A stretch of DNA of 64,000 bases from CAXSEF01 sp964236535 (GCA_964236535.1 CAXSEF010000005.1:1-64000), one strand, 5' to 3'; numbered from the stretch's first letter, positions 43,637-52,539 are shown. The notes: a model not told the origin generated them from the letters alone. Translations and numbers: made by a program.

Positions 43637-44863
43637 ATGCACATAAACCCCCTTGTTGCAGCCACCAGTGCCCCGCCGATCCCCGCCGTGCAGGCCTGGA
43701 TGCGCGAGCACGACACCTCGGCCGGGCCCCTGATCGACCTCTGTCAGGCGGTTCCTGGCTATGCTCCGCCGGCTGCCCTGCAGGAGCGCCTGGCGCGCGA
43801 AGCCGCTAACCCGACCAACGCCCGCTACGGCCCCATCCTTGGCGACCCTGCGCTGCAGGAGGCCTATGCCGGCCACCTCGCCGCCCTCTACGGCACTCCG
43901 CTGACCGCCGCCAACGTCGCAGTCACTGCCGGCTGCAACCAGGGCTTCTTCGCCGCCGTTAGTGCGGTCGCCGGTCGCGGCGACGCGGTGATCCTGCCGC
44001 GGCCCTGGTACTTCAACCACGAGATGACACTGCGCCAGCTGGGTATCGAGGCACGCCCGCTGGCCTGCCGCGAGGAGCAGGGCTTCGTCCCCGATCCGGT
44101 GGAGCTGGAACGCATGTTGACCGCCCCCACAGCGTCGAACGTGCGCGCCGTCGTGCTGGTCACGCCCAACAACCCGACCGGCGCTGTCTACCCCGCCGCT
44201 ACCATCGCCGCCATCGCCGCCTCGTGCCGCCGCCACAGGGTCTGGCTCATCCTCGACGAGACCTACCGGGACTTCCTGCCGGCGGATCGCCTCAGGCTGC
44301 ACGACATCCTCGCCGACGCCGACACGCCAGGCTCTGTTCCGCACGAGGCGGTCCGCAGCGTCTGGCCGGAGCACGTCGTCCAGCTCTACAGCTTCTCGAA
44401 GGCCTATGCCGTGCCGGGCCAACGCCTGGGCGCCCTCGCCGCCCCGCAGTCGCTACTGCTGCAGATGACCAAGATCCTCGACTGCCTGCACGTATGCGCT
44501 CAGCGCCCGGCACAGGCCGCCATCACCTGGGCGATAGACGGAGTAAGCGCGTGGCGCGACGCCAACCGCTGCGAGATGAACCGTCGCGGTGATGCGCTGA
44601 GCCAGTGCTTCGCAGCACTACCCGAGTGGCCCATCGCCTCGCAAGGCGCCTACTTCGCATACGTGCGTCACCCGTTCCGGGGTACGCCCGATTGGCAGGT
44701 GGTCGAGCACCTTGCGACCCGGCACGGCATTGGCTGCCTGCCCGGCGTGGCGTTCGGCGGCACCGAGGGCTTCCTCCGCTTCGCCTTCGCCAACGTCGAC
44801 GCCGCCGGTCTGGCCGCGCTGGCCCGCCGCCTGGGCACGCTGGAACTCCGCATCCAGGCCTGA
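43637..44863 (+). CDS. Class I/II pyridoxal-phosphate aminotransferase
   Basis: Fold-type I PLP enzyme of 408 residues. The motif SFSKAYAVPGQRLG carries the PLP lysine at residue 255; NNPTGAVYP and ILDETYRDF hold the cofactor-contacting Asn and Asp/Tyr; LRFAFAN near the end has the substrate-carboxylate arginine. The start is ATG 43637; an ATG at 43592 is possible. The amino donor and product are not predictable. It follows the LLM oxidoreductase after a repeat. Confidence 0.88.
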   Translation: MHINPLVAATSAPPIPAVQAWMREHDTSAGPLIDLCQAVPGYAPPAALQERLAREAANPTNARYGPILGDPALQEAYAGHLAALYGTPLTAANVAVTAGCNQGFFAAVSAVAGRGDAVILPRPWYFNHEMTLRQLGIEARPLACREEQGFVPDPVELERMLTAPTASNVRAVVLVTPNNPTGAVYPAATIAAIAASCRRHRVWLILDETYRDFLPADRLRLHDILADADTPGSVPHEAVRSVWPEHVVQLYSFSKAYAVPGQRLGALAAPQSLLLQMTKILDCLHVCAQRPAQAAITWAIDGVSAWRDANRCEMNRRGDALSQCFAALPEWPIASQGAYFAYVRHPFRGTPDWQVVEHLATRHGIGCLPGVAFGGTEGFLRFAFANVDAAGLAALARRLGTLELRIQA

Positions 44864-45129
44864 GGCGGCCACGCCGCAAGTCTGTTTCGTTCGCAGTGGG
44901 TTCAGAGAGATCGCTCTTGCGGGCCTGCCGTTCCGGGCCCGAAGCGCGGCGCCAGGTGCTCCCGGGGGATGCCTGACCGACAGCGCGTAGTCCGGACGAC
45001 GCCGACCAGGGCAGCCCGACATTGCACACCAAGGCGACACCGCCCGGTCAGACCAACCTGCCGGCAGCGCACCCCGACGTGCCGGAGATCACCGTTTAAA
45101 TCTTCCTTCACGCAAGATGACTAGAACTG

Positions 45130-45151
45130 CCAGTCGAACAAATCGGACTGG
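45130..45151. promoter_or_regulatory. Inverted repeat immediately upstream of the DUF3034 gene
   Basis: CCAGTC at 45130-45135 and GACTGG at 45146-45151 form an inverted repeat with a 10-base spacer, ending 5 bases before the ATG. The position suits an operator or a translational control element for the downstream trio. No promoter hexamers are convincing. The 293-base gap 44864-45156 holds nothing else I can support. Confidence 0.3.
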
Positions 45152-45156
45152 TCAGA

Positions 45157-46113
45157 ATGGCCGCACGGCTCATCTTGATGTTCTGCCTTGTATCGCTGTT
45201 GCGGCCGTGTCTGGCCGCTGCCCAGCAGCCCCCGCCCACAACACAGGGCGCTGCAGCGCAGGACCTCTCGCCACAGACCGCCGCGCCACGGATCGAAGCC
45301 GGGGGCTGGGCACCGGAAAGCGGCAAGCTTCTGGAAACCGCCGGTGTGACACAGCTGGAAGGCGCAGGCGGCGGCGGCCTGGTGCCCTGGGCGCTGATCA
45401 CCGGATATGGCACCCGCGACGCAGTCGGCGCCAATGTGCACTATACCTATGTCCGACTGCCCGATTTCAGCCTGAACGGGGCCGGGATCGCCGTCGGCCT
45501 GTATGACCGTGTGGAACTGTCCTACGCCAGGCAGTGGTTCGACACCGGACGAACCGGCGCGAAACTGGGCCTGGGCCAGGGCTTCACCTTTGCCCAGGAC
45601 ATCTACGGCGCAAAGATCCGCGTGCTCGGTAACGCGGTCTATGACCAGGACCGATGGCTGCCGCAGATCGCGGTCGGCGTGCAGTACAAGGTCAACGACC
45701 AGCCGGCGGTCCTGGCTGCCATCGGCGCGAGATCGGCAGAGGGAACTGACTTCTACGTTGCAGCGACCAAGCTGTTCCTGGCGCAGAGCCTGCTGCTAAA
45801 CGCCACGATTCGCGCCACCCGTGCCAACCAGTTCGGGCTGCTCGGCTTCGGTGGCGATCGCACCTCCGGCTACACGCCCCAGGTCGAGCTGTCGGCCGCC
45901 TACCTGCTGAGCAGGCATCTCGCCTTCGGCGCCGAGTTCCGCACCAAGCCCGACAACCTGCGTTTCGCCCCTGAGGGCAACGCATTCGACCTCTTCGCCG
46001 CCTGGTTCCTCGACAAGCATTTCTCGGCCACGCTGGCCTACGTCGATCTTGGCCGCATCGCCGGGCAGCGGGTGCAGAACGGGGTCTTTCTCTCCCTGCA
46101 GGCCGGGTTCTGA
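45157..46113 (+). CDS. DUF3034 family outer-membrane-type protein
   Basis: A 318-residue exported protein. A signal peptide covers about residues 1-22. The mature part is rich in alternating hydrophobic and polar strands (VHYTYVRLPDFSLNGAGIAVGLYDRVELSYARQ is typical in style) and ends in an aromatic residue, VFLSLQAGF, as outer-membrane beta barrels do. The pattern LLETAGVTQLEGAGGGGLVPWA marks the DUF3034 family. Function is unknown. It leads a co-directional trio with a cupredoxin gene 64 bases downstream and a GGDEF/EAL gene. Confidence 0.8.
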   Translation: MAARLILMFCLVSLLRPCLAAAQQPPPTTQGAAAQDLSPQTAAPRIEAGGWAPESGKLLETAGVTQLEGAGGGGLVPWALITGYGTRDAVGANVHYTYVRLPDFSLNGAGIAVGLYDRVELSYARQWFDTGRTGAKLGLGQGFTFAQDIYGAKIRVLGNAVYDQDRWLPQIAVGVQYKVNDQPAVLAAIGARSAEGTDFYVAATKLFLAQSLLLNATIRATRANQFGLLGFGGDRTSGYTPQVELSAAYLLSRHLAFGAEFRTKPDNLRFAPEGNAFDLFAAWFLDKHFSATLAYVDLGRIAGQRVQNGVFLSLQAGF

Positions 46114-46177
46114 CCAGGTCACAGAGACACGAGGCAAAAGCCTCGCAGGCCAGCGCGTCAAGACAAAACAGGACAAG

Positions 46178-46612
46178 ATGATGGATCGGATCGATGCCCC
46201 GCTGCCGAGAGGTCCAACGGGCGGATCAACATCGGCGTGCCAGTTGCGTCTCGCTCAAGCTCGCGGCATCGCCACCGGGCTGCGCTGGATGCGGGCCGCC
46301 CTGCATGCTTCTGTCCTGGCCATGACACTGGTGGTGCCGGCCGCTCTGGCCTTTGCCGGGCACACGGTTGTGGTCACGCAGCAGGGCCGCCGATTCTCGG
46401 TCAGCGAGCTAACGCTGTCGCCCGGCGACACAATCCGTTTCACCAACGACGACGAGTTCCTGCATCAGATCTACGTCAAGGCGCTCGGGTTCGCCACGGC
46501 CGCGGGACAGGAGCCGGGCGAGCACGTCGACGTGCTGTTTCCGACCGCGGGGACCTTCGAGGTGCGCTGCGAGATCCACCCGAAAATGCTGCTGACGGTC
46601 ACCGCCCGATAG
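46178..46612 (+). CDS. Periplasmic amicyanin-like cupredoxin
   Basis: Type I copper protein of the kind often labelled methylamine utilization protein. From ATG 46178 the product has 144 residues. A hydrophobic export segment lies at about 40-60, preceded by a long N-terminus, so an internal ATG (codon 38) may be the true start. Copper ligands are visible: H96 in FLHQIY and the cluster C131-x2-H134-x2-M137, spacing as in amicyanin. The partner in electron transfer is unknown; no mau genes are in the window. It lies between the DUF3034 and GGDEF/EAL genes. Confidence 0.85.
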   Translation: MMDRIDAPLPRGPTGGSTSACQLRLAQARGIATGLRWMRAALHASVLAMTLVVPAALAFAGHTVVVTQQGRRFSVSELTLSPGDTIRFTNDDEFLHQIYVKALGFATAAGQEPGEHVDVLFPTAGTFEVRCEIHPKMLLTVTAR

Positions 46613-46712
46613 AGACTCGAACATTGTGTTTAGACGCCGGAAAGGTCTGCCAGGCACCATCTTTCGGTCGCGGGGCACAGCGATCGACGGCGTGTAGAGG
46701 AGCAGCATCAAG

Positions 46713-49100
46713 ATGTCGATCCGTGCAAAGATCCTGCTCGGCTGTCTGAGCCTTACCCTGGTGACGATCGTGCTTGGGCTGCTGGCACGCTCCGCACAGA
46801 TCGAGCTTGGGACGGCGGCGGCGCAGATCTACGACGAAGCGTTCATGTCCATGAATTACCTGCGATCCGCACAGAACATGCTGCTTGGCGTGTCGCGAGA
46901 TCTGGCCCTTCCCGGTGCACGCCCGGAGGATCTGCGGCTGCGCGTGATCAACGCGACCGAGGACGTCGACATCGCGCACGCCCGCGCGATGTCGACCCGC
47001 GGCCGGCAGATTTCAGCCCGCCTGCGGCCGGAGATCGCAGCATTCGGCGAGATGATCGGCAACACCGATCAGAGAACTGAGGTTAACCAGCTCCACGCCA
47101 TCGAAGCGGATTTCGACACTGCGGTCGAAATATACGCCGGCGACGGCTATCGGGTGCGCCACGCAGTGGACCTGCTCGTGCAAAGAACCGCCAGGCGGAC
47201 ATGGCTTGCCATGGGCGCATCGATCGCCGCCGCGCTCTGTATTACGGTCATGCTCAGCCAGGCGATCGTACCCTCGGTCCGCCGAGCGGTGCGGATTGCC
47301 ATGTCCATCGCCGAAGGCAAGCTCGACAACGACATGAGCGGTGGCGGCCGCAGCGAGACCGGACTGCTTCTTACCGCATTAAGCACGATGCAGGCCAGCA
47401 TCTCGCAAAGCCTCATCCGTATCCAGATGCTGATGGCGCAGCAGGCCTCGACCCATGCAAGCGAGACCTCGGCGCACCATGCTCGTTTCGAGGCGGCGCT
47501 TAATAACATGACGCAGGGCCTATGCATGTTCGATGAGAACGGTTGTCTCCAGGTACACAATCAACGCTTCGTCGAGATGTTCGGTCAGGCCGACGCAAAT
47601 GGCACGACCTTGGACCAGCTGCCGAGCGCCTTGTTCGCGACCCAGCCAGCCGGAGGCAAGATTGCCGACACCTGGAAATCGGTGTCGTTCACCCACACGC
47701 TCGAGGATGGCCGTGTAATCGCAGTGGCACACCAAGCCATCGCGAATGGCGGATGGGTCGCAACCTACGAGGACGTGTCAGAGCGCCGCCGTGCCGAAGC
47801 CAGGCTCGCGCACATGGTGCGTCATGATGCGCTCACCGGCCTGCCGAATCGTACGTTCTTCCGTGAACGAATCGAGGAGAGCACCGGTGACCAACGATAC
47901 GGTCGTCTCGCGGTCCTCACGCTCGACTTGGACGACTTCAAGTCGGTGAACGACTTGTTTGGCCATCCTATCGGCGACGGATTGCTGACCATAGTCGCGC
48001 AACGTCTACTGAGCTGCGTCCGTGAAGAAGACACCGTCGTCCGTCTTGGCGACGACGAGTTCGCCGTGCTGCAGGTTTCCGCTGAACAGCCGACCGGTGC
48101 CACCATACTGGCCGAGCGCATCATCGCCACGCTGGCCAACCCGTTCCAGGTGGACGGCCAGCAGATCACGATCGGCACCAGCATCGGCATCGTCGTGGCT
48201 GGAGAGAGGCGTCCGAGCGCCGACGCGCTGCTCAAGAACGCCGACCTCGCGCTCTATCGGGCGAAGGCCGAGGGCCGCGGCATCTACCGGTTCTTTGAGG
48301 AGGATATGAACGCGCGGATGCAGGCCCGTCGGCTGCTCGAGCACGATCTGCGCAGGGCGGTCGAGGACGAGCAGTTCGAGGTCCACTACATGCCGCTGCT
48401 GTCGATCGAACATGGCGACGTCTGCGCTTTTGAGGCGCTCGCCCGCTGGCGTCATCCCGAGCGTGGACTGGTCTCGCCGAACGAGTTCATCCCGGTCGCC
48501 GAAGAGATCGGCCTCATCTCCCGGATCGGTGCCTGGGTGATGAATCGTGCCTGCTTGGACGCGGCGCTATGGCCGGATACGGTCAAGGTCGCCGTTAACC
48601 TGTCACCGATCCAGTTCCGCAATCGCGAGCTCGCGTCCGACATCGCAGGCGCCCTCTCTCGCTCGGGGCTGCCGCCGCAACGCCTCGACGTGGAAATCAC
48701 GGAGTCGCTGCTCCTTCAGGACAGCCAGGTCGTGCTGTCGATCCTCCACGAGATTCATGCGCTGGGCGTGACGATCTCCATGGATGATTTCGGGACCGGC
48801 TATTCATCGCTGAGCTACTTGCGCCACTTCCCGTTTGATAAGATCAAGATCGACCAGAGCTTCATCCGCAACCTGTCCGAACAGCCCGACTGCATCGCCA
48901 TTGTACGCGCCCTGATCGGCCTTGGCCGCTCGCTCGGCATGGCCGTCGTCGCCGAAGGCGTTGAGACTGAGGAGCAGCTTGAACTTCTGCGGCAGGAAGG
49001 CTGCGGCGAGGCACAAGGGTATCTGTTCAGCGCGCCCAAGCCAGTCTCCTCGGTAATGCCGCTAATCCAAAAATTCGCTAACACCCTAATCGCGGCCTGA
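46713..49100 (+). CDS. Membrane GGDEF/EAL cyclic-di-GMP protein
   Basis: A 795-residue sensor enzyme. Membrane segments lie at about 7-24 and 164-186, enclosing a roughly 140-residue periplasmic helical sensor domain. HAMP (about 187-240), PAS (about 256-355), GGDEF (about 365-530) and EAL (about 540-790) follow. The GGDEF signature reads GDDEF at 446-450, with an inhibitory RxxD site REED at 437-440. The EAL domain looks complete: E574-A-L, NLSPIQFRN, DDFGTG from 691 and VAEGVE at 746-751. Phosphodiesterase activity is therefore likely; cyclase activity is uncertain. Confidence 0.93.
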   Translation: MSIRAKILLGCLSLTLVTIVLGLLARSAQIELGTAAAQIYDEAFMSMNYLRSAQNMLLGVSRDLALPGARPEDLRLRVINATEDVDIAHARAMSTRGRQISARLRPEIAAFGEMIGNTDQRTEVNQLHAIEADFDTAVEIYAGDGYRVRHAVDLLVQRTARRTWLAMGASIAAALCITVMLSQAIVPSVRRAVRIAMSIAEGKLDNDMSGGGRSETGLLLTALSTMQASISQSLIRIQMLMAQQASTHASETSAHHARFEAALNNMTQGLCMFDENGCLQVHNQRFVEMFGQADANGTTLDQLPSALFATQPAGGKIADTWKSVSFTHTLEDGRVIAVAHQAIANGGWVATYEDVSERRRAEARLAHMVRHDALTGLPNRTFFRERIEESTGDQRYGRLAVLTLDLDDFKSVNDLFGHPIGDGLLTIVAQRLLSCVREEDTVVRLGDDEFAVLQVSAEQPTGATILAERIIATLANPFQVDGQQITIGTSIGIVVAGERRPSADALLKNADLALYRAKAEGRGIYRFFEEDMNARMQARRLLEHDLRRAVEDEQFEVHYMPLLSIEHGDVCAFEALARWRHPERGLVSPNEFIPVAEEIGLISRIGAWVMNRACLDAALWPDTVKVAVNLSPIQFRNRELASDIAGALSRSGLPPQRLDVEITESLLLQDSQVVLSILHEIHALGVTISMDDFGTGYSSLSYLRHFPFDKIKIDQSFIRNLSEQPDCIAIVRALIGLGRSLGMAVVAEGVETEEQLELLRQEGCGEAQGYLFSAPKPVSSVMPLIQKFANTLIAA

Positions 49101-49164
49101 GCTCCTGCCGGCTTCGTGTCGCCTCGATCCTTGGCAACGCTCACGTTGAATGCTGCACTTTATG

Positions 49165-49320
49165 CGCGTATCAGTCAGCTGCATTGCCGATCCTCCGGCG
49201 CCATCTACGTTGTAGCGGTGCACCCAGTCTCGCAGCGTCTGGCGGTCCATGTCGCTCAGCCGCGCCGCATCCGCATGCCGGGCATCGTCTAGAACCAGAG
49301 CCAGTGCGAGTAGCCGCCAT
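49165..49320 (-). pseudogene. IS630-type transposase N-terminal remnant
   Basis: On the minus strand one frame reads RLLALALVLDDARHADAARL and then SDMDRQTLRDWVHRYNVDG, the helix-turn-helix region of IS630-family transposases (consensus MDRQTLRDWVHRFN). It then stops making sense near 49165. The DDE catalytic part is absent. It lies just after the GGDEF/EAL gene. Confidence 0.65.
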
Positions 49321-49427
49321 ACAACTGAAGGATCGGTCGCATGCCCACATCACAGGTGCCACCAAACCACCACTCCAGCCCAAGCCGCACCTACTCATAT
49401 TCGAGTCGGAGCAGGTAGCCGATGATA

Positions 49428-49664
49428 TCAGCCGTTTGCCTCGACCGTCTCGCGCGCCTGCTTCAGCCTGTTCTTGAACGCCTCGTAGGCCAGACGGGAC
49501 GCACTGTCCCCAGTATCGTATGCCCAGTGCGCAGTGTTGCTCGCATCGACCGGCCCGAACGGCGCGGCTGTCTCGAGCAACGCCAACAGGTGTGCAACGA
49601 CGCCCTGCAATACCTTGTGCTCGGCCTCGAGAATACTCAGGCGCATCAAAGCATCGTCCGTCAA
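49428..49664 (-). CDS. Small hypothetical protein
   Basis: A 78-residue product beginning MTDDALMRLSILEAEHKVLQ, with balanced composition and two amphipathic helices (residues about 5-35 and 55-78). No family is recognised. Composition differs clearly from Arg/Ala/Pro-rich shadows, which supports coding. It lies in a decay zone between an IS630 relic and a MITE. Confidence 0.45.
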   Translation of the reverse strand: MTDDALMRLSILEAEHKVLQGVVAHLLALLETAAPFGPVDASNTAHWAYDTGDSASRLAYEAFKNRLKQARETVEANG

Positions 49665-50004
49665 ATCTCAACTCCCAGATCCGCTCCCCACTAGCGCGGG
49701 ATGTTCTAAAACTAAGAAGTAATTGGACCGCAGCCGATCCGCACGCTGGTCCCAGAGCCTGGCCACCACTCTGCGTCGATGCCCGCAGCATATCCGTAAC
49801 AGCAATGGCACAGGAGATTGTTCATCGGGGCTCTTAGTGTCTGTGTGAAATCATTGTAGTCATTGTCAATGACATACAGATCGCCAGTGCCCCGCCTGGG
49901 ACGGTCGGTTGCCGGTTTACAAAGGGAACAGCACGTATCCACTGCAACTCCGTCCCTCTTCCAACGTGCTGCCATTGGCTGAAATGATCTTGGAAGGACA
50001 CTTA
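49665..50004. other. Gap containing a Cys-rich short frame
   Basis: The region is less GC-rich than its surroundings. A minus-strand frame (49712-49975, 87 codons) encodes a Cys-rich peptide with CCSLC, then MNNLLCHCCYGYAAGIDAEWW in its C-terminal half. I do not recognise it and cannot show it is expressed. Confidence 0.3.
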
Positions 50005-50092
50005 GAGCCCGTTTGAAAATCCACTATGACGCGTTTCGGAGAGCACCAGAGCACAGCAGAAGGCCGGCAGAGGTGAGTTCCCAAACAAGCTC
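50005..50092. mobile_element. 88-bp MITE with TTA target duplication
   Basis: Imperfect terminal inverted repeats: the left end GAGCCCGTTTG (50005-50015) against the reverse complement of the right end, GAGCTTGTTTG (50082-50092), two mismatches. It is flanked by TTA on both sides (50002-50004 and 50093-50095), the target size expected for IS5-type (IS1031/IS427) elements. No coding capacity. The right half is homologous to the relic at 27931-27987. Confidence 0.65.
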
Positions 50093-50149
50093 TTAGCGCC
50101 ATCACCGTCGCTTTGTCATCCTTTGACTGCGCCCACGGAACGGCGGCGA

Positions 50150-50527
50150 TCATTTTTTGCGCGGCCGAGACGGCTTCCGCTTGCCGAATTCCTTGTTGAG
50201 AACCTCGGATTGCACGTTACCCTTGCGCAGCATGATCCGCGATTTGGTCGGATGCATGCGCTTCACGGCGGGCATCAAGTTCCGGCGCCCCACTCCCGGC
50301 TGCCGGCTTGCACTTCGCGAGCGAGATCGACGCAGCGACATCGCCGCCTGGGTCGCAACCACACCCAACGCCAGCACCGCAACCGCGGCCCCGATCAGAC
50401 GTGGCCAAGTTCCAAGACGCCCAGCTGCTGCGAGCCAAGCCAACTGCAGGACGGCCTGCGTGTCCAGCAGCAATGCGGCCGCGAACACAACGGCCACGAA
50501 CAGCCCGACAAACAGGCGCATCTGCAT
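50150..50527 (-). CDS. Small two-helix membrane protein with basic tail
   Basis: Starting at ATG 50527, which follows GGGAG, gives 125 residues: two hydrophobic segments (about 4-21 and 45-62) and a long Lys/Arg-rich C-terminus ending RKPSRPRKK. The frame is open far upstream (to 51094) but that part is a shadow of the MBL pseudogene. The family is unknown. Topology places the basic tail in the cytoplasm. Confidence 0.55.
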   Translation of the reverse strand: MQMRLFVGLFVAVVFAAALLLDTQAVLQLAWLAAAGRLGTWPRLIGAAVAVLALGVVATQAAMSLRRSRSRSASRQPGVGRRNLMPAVKRMHPTKSRIMLRKGNVQSEVLNKEFGKRKPSRPRKK

Positions 50528-50755
50528 CGGATCTCCCGTGCGGGCCAATGTGGTACCCCGGCAAGACGCATCAAGCCTGGGGCACCGACGACGTTCAAGC
50601 CGGGTCCACCAACGCGGCCGACCGCTGTAGCCCTGCCAACACACCCCGGACCAGGCATCCTCCACGAGCACAATCCCCGCTTTGCTGCATCGCTTCCGGG
50701 AAACGCCAGCCGCCTCGCGCGCTACACTCCACGCAGCGATCATCCAGGAAACCGC

Positions 50756-51644
50756 ATGACACAGCACGTGCCGCTTGACCCGGTCGGCGTCGTAATCGCC
50801 GCAGCGGACCACGGTGCTCAACCAATGGTCGCCCACCTTGCTTGCAAGCGCTTGGCCATCGTCAACGTCGCTTTGTTTGGGCCTCCTGACGCCGGTGACC
50901 GTGGCGGGGTGCTGATGGACGCGGGCGTGGCCGATACCACCTCGCAATTTGCTGCCGCCGCGGCCAAGCGCTTTGGCACCGACGCTCTTCCGAGCTGCAT
51001 CGTCCTCACCCATGGTCGCTTCGATTATGTCAGCGGACTGCCCGGCCTCGCTGAACGCTGAGACGTCGCGGTCTACGTTCATTCCCTCGAACACCCATAC
51101 CTGAACGGCACCGCATCCTATACCGCGCCGGATTCAGCCGCGGGCGGCGGGCTGATGTCGCTGCTCTCGCCGCTCTACCCGCGTCGCCCGATCGACCTCG
51201 GCGACGGTCTGCGCACCCTTCCGGCCAACGGCATGGTGCCGAACATGCCCTCCTAACGCTGAATTGCCACGCCCGGTCGCTCCGCGGGCCAAGTATCGCT
51301 CCGGCGCGAGTCCAACCGCACCCTGATCTCCGCCGATGCGTTCATTTCGACCGCACGCGAAGCCGCCTACGCCGTGCTCACCCGGAAGCCGGAGCTGCAC
51401 GGGCCGCCCGAAATACTGCACCGCCGACTGGGATGCGGCCCGGCGCTTCGTTGTCACACTGGACGCCCTCGAGCCAGAGCGGGTGATCACCGGCCACGGC
51501 CCGCCGCTGCAGGGCAAGACGCTGCACATCGCCCTGCATCGCCTCGCCGCGGAGTTCGACAGTCTCGCCGTGCACAACCATGGCTGTATTGTGGAACACC
51601 CGGCCCATGCCGCAGACGGCAGCGCCTACAAGGTGCCGTCCTAG
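50756..51644 (+). pseudogene. MBL-fold metallo-hydrolase pseudogene
   Basis: A metallo-beta-lactamase-fold hydrolase in decay. From ATG 50756 the frame reads to THGRFDYVSGLPGLAER and hits TGA at 51061, then continues DVAVYVHSLEHPYLNGTASY, then TAA and TGA in PS*R*IATPGRSAG, then AFISTAREAAYAVLTRKPEL, a frame change near 51400, and DWDAARRFVVTLDALEPER with VITGHGPPLQG to TAG at 51644. Related proteins would have Trp at all three stops. Zinc ligands are also lost: HxHxDH reads HGRFDY, and TPGHS reads TPGRS. Confidence 0.8.
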
Positions 51645-51742
51645 CCGCCTTGCCCCCGGCCAGGACCTCGTTTGAACCACGGCAAGGCTCCACGGAGCAT
51701 CCGTCCGCTTACCCGCCGGTCGCGGGGACAAGGATCGCAGCG

Positions 51743-52459
51743 ATGCCCAAGGCCATCATCTTCGACGTGGACGGAACGCTCGTCGACTCCGTCGACCTGC
51801 ACGCCAGGGCCTGGCAGGACGCCTTCGCTGAGTTCGGGCACGCCATCGCCCTCGGCGAGCTCCGCGGCCAGATTGGCAAGGGCGGCGACCAGCTGATGCC
51901 CGAGTTCCTGTCCGCGGACGAACTGCGGACAAACGGCAAGGCGCTCGACGGCCGTCGTTCCGACATCCTCAAGGAGCGCTATCTCGGGCGCATCAAGGCA
52001 TTCCCCGAGGTCCGCGCCCTGTTCGAGCGCATCCGCCGAGACGGCACCCTGATCATCCTCGCCTCCTCGGCCAAGCAGGACGAACTTGCGACCTACAAGA
52101 AAATTGCGAACATCGCCGACATCATCGACGCCGAGACATCCTCGGACGACGCCGAACATTCCAAACCCGATCCGGACATCTTCAAGGCGGCATTGCGCGC
52201 CATCCCCGGGCTGCAGGCCAACGACGCTCTGGTGGTCGGCGACACGCCGTATGACGCACAGGCTGCGGCAAAGGCGGGACTGCGCTCGGTCGGGATGCTT
52301 TGTGGCGGCTTCCAGGAGGAGGCTCTTCGTGCGGCCGGATGCGCCGCGATCTACGCCGACCCGGCAGACCTCCTCGCCCGCTACGGCGATTCGCTGCTCA
52401 GCAGCTCGCCACCTGAGGCTCGTCACGTTCCGCAGGCCGGCCGCACACCGGCCAGTTGA
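51743..52459 (+). CDS. HAD-superfamily phosphatase
   Basis: A 238-residue haloacid dehalogenase-type hydrolase of the phosphoglycolate phosphatase/beta-phosphoglucomutase subgroup. Motif I FDVDGTLVDS carries the nucleophile aspartate, motif II is ILASSAKQ, motif III lysine is in HSKPDPDIF and motif IV is VVGDTPYDAQ. An alpha-helical cap follows motif I. The start is ATG 51743; the long open frame upstream is the MBL pseudogene in another frame. The substrate is unknown. Confidence 0.88.
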   Translation: MPKAIIFDVDGTLVDSVDLHARAWQDAFAEFGHAIALGELRGQIGKGGDQLMPEFLSADELRTNGKALDGRRSDILKERYLGRIKAFPEVRALFERIRRDGTLIILASSAKQDELATYKKIANIADIIDAETSSDDAEHSKPDPDIFKAALRAIPGLQANDALVVGDTPYDAQAAAKAGLRSVGMLCGGFQEEALRAAGCAAIYADPADLLARYGDSLLSSSPPEARHVPQAGRTPAS

Positions 52460-52539
52460 ACCGCTGGGCGGCTAAAGACCGCCGGGCCTCTCCGTCGAGC
52501 TCTATCTTGTGTCGGTCCCGCCGGTTCGCAGACCTTCTG

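Noticed and set aside
50756..51061. In-frame TGA codons at expected Trp positions as evidence of recoding
   Set aside because: One of the three positions is TAA and the frame shifts later; metal ligands are also lost, so this is simple gene decay.
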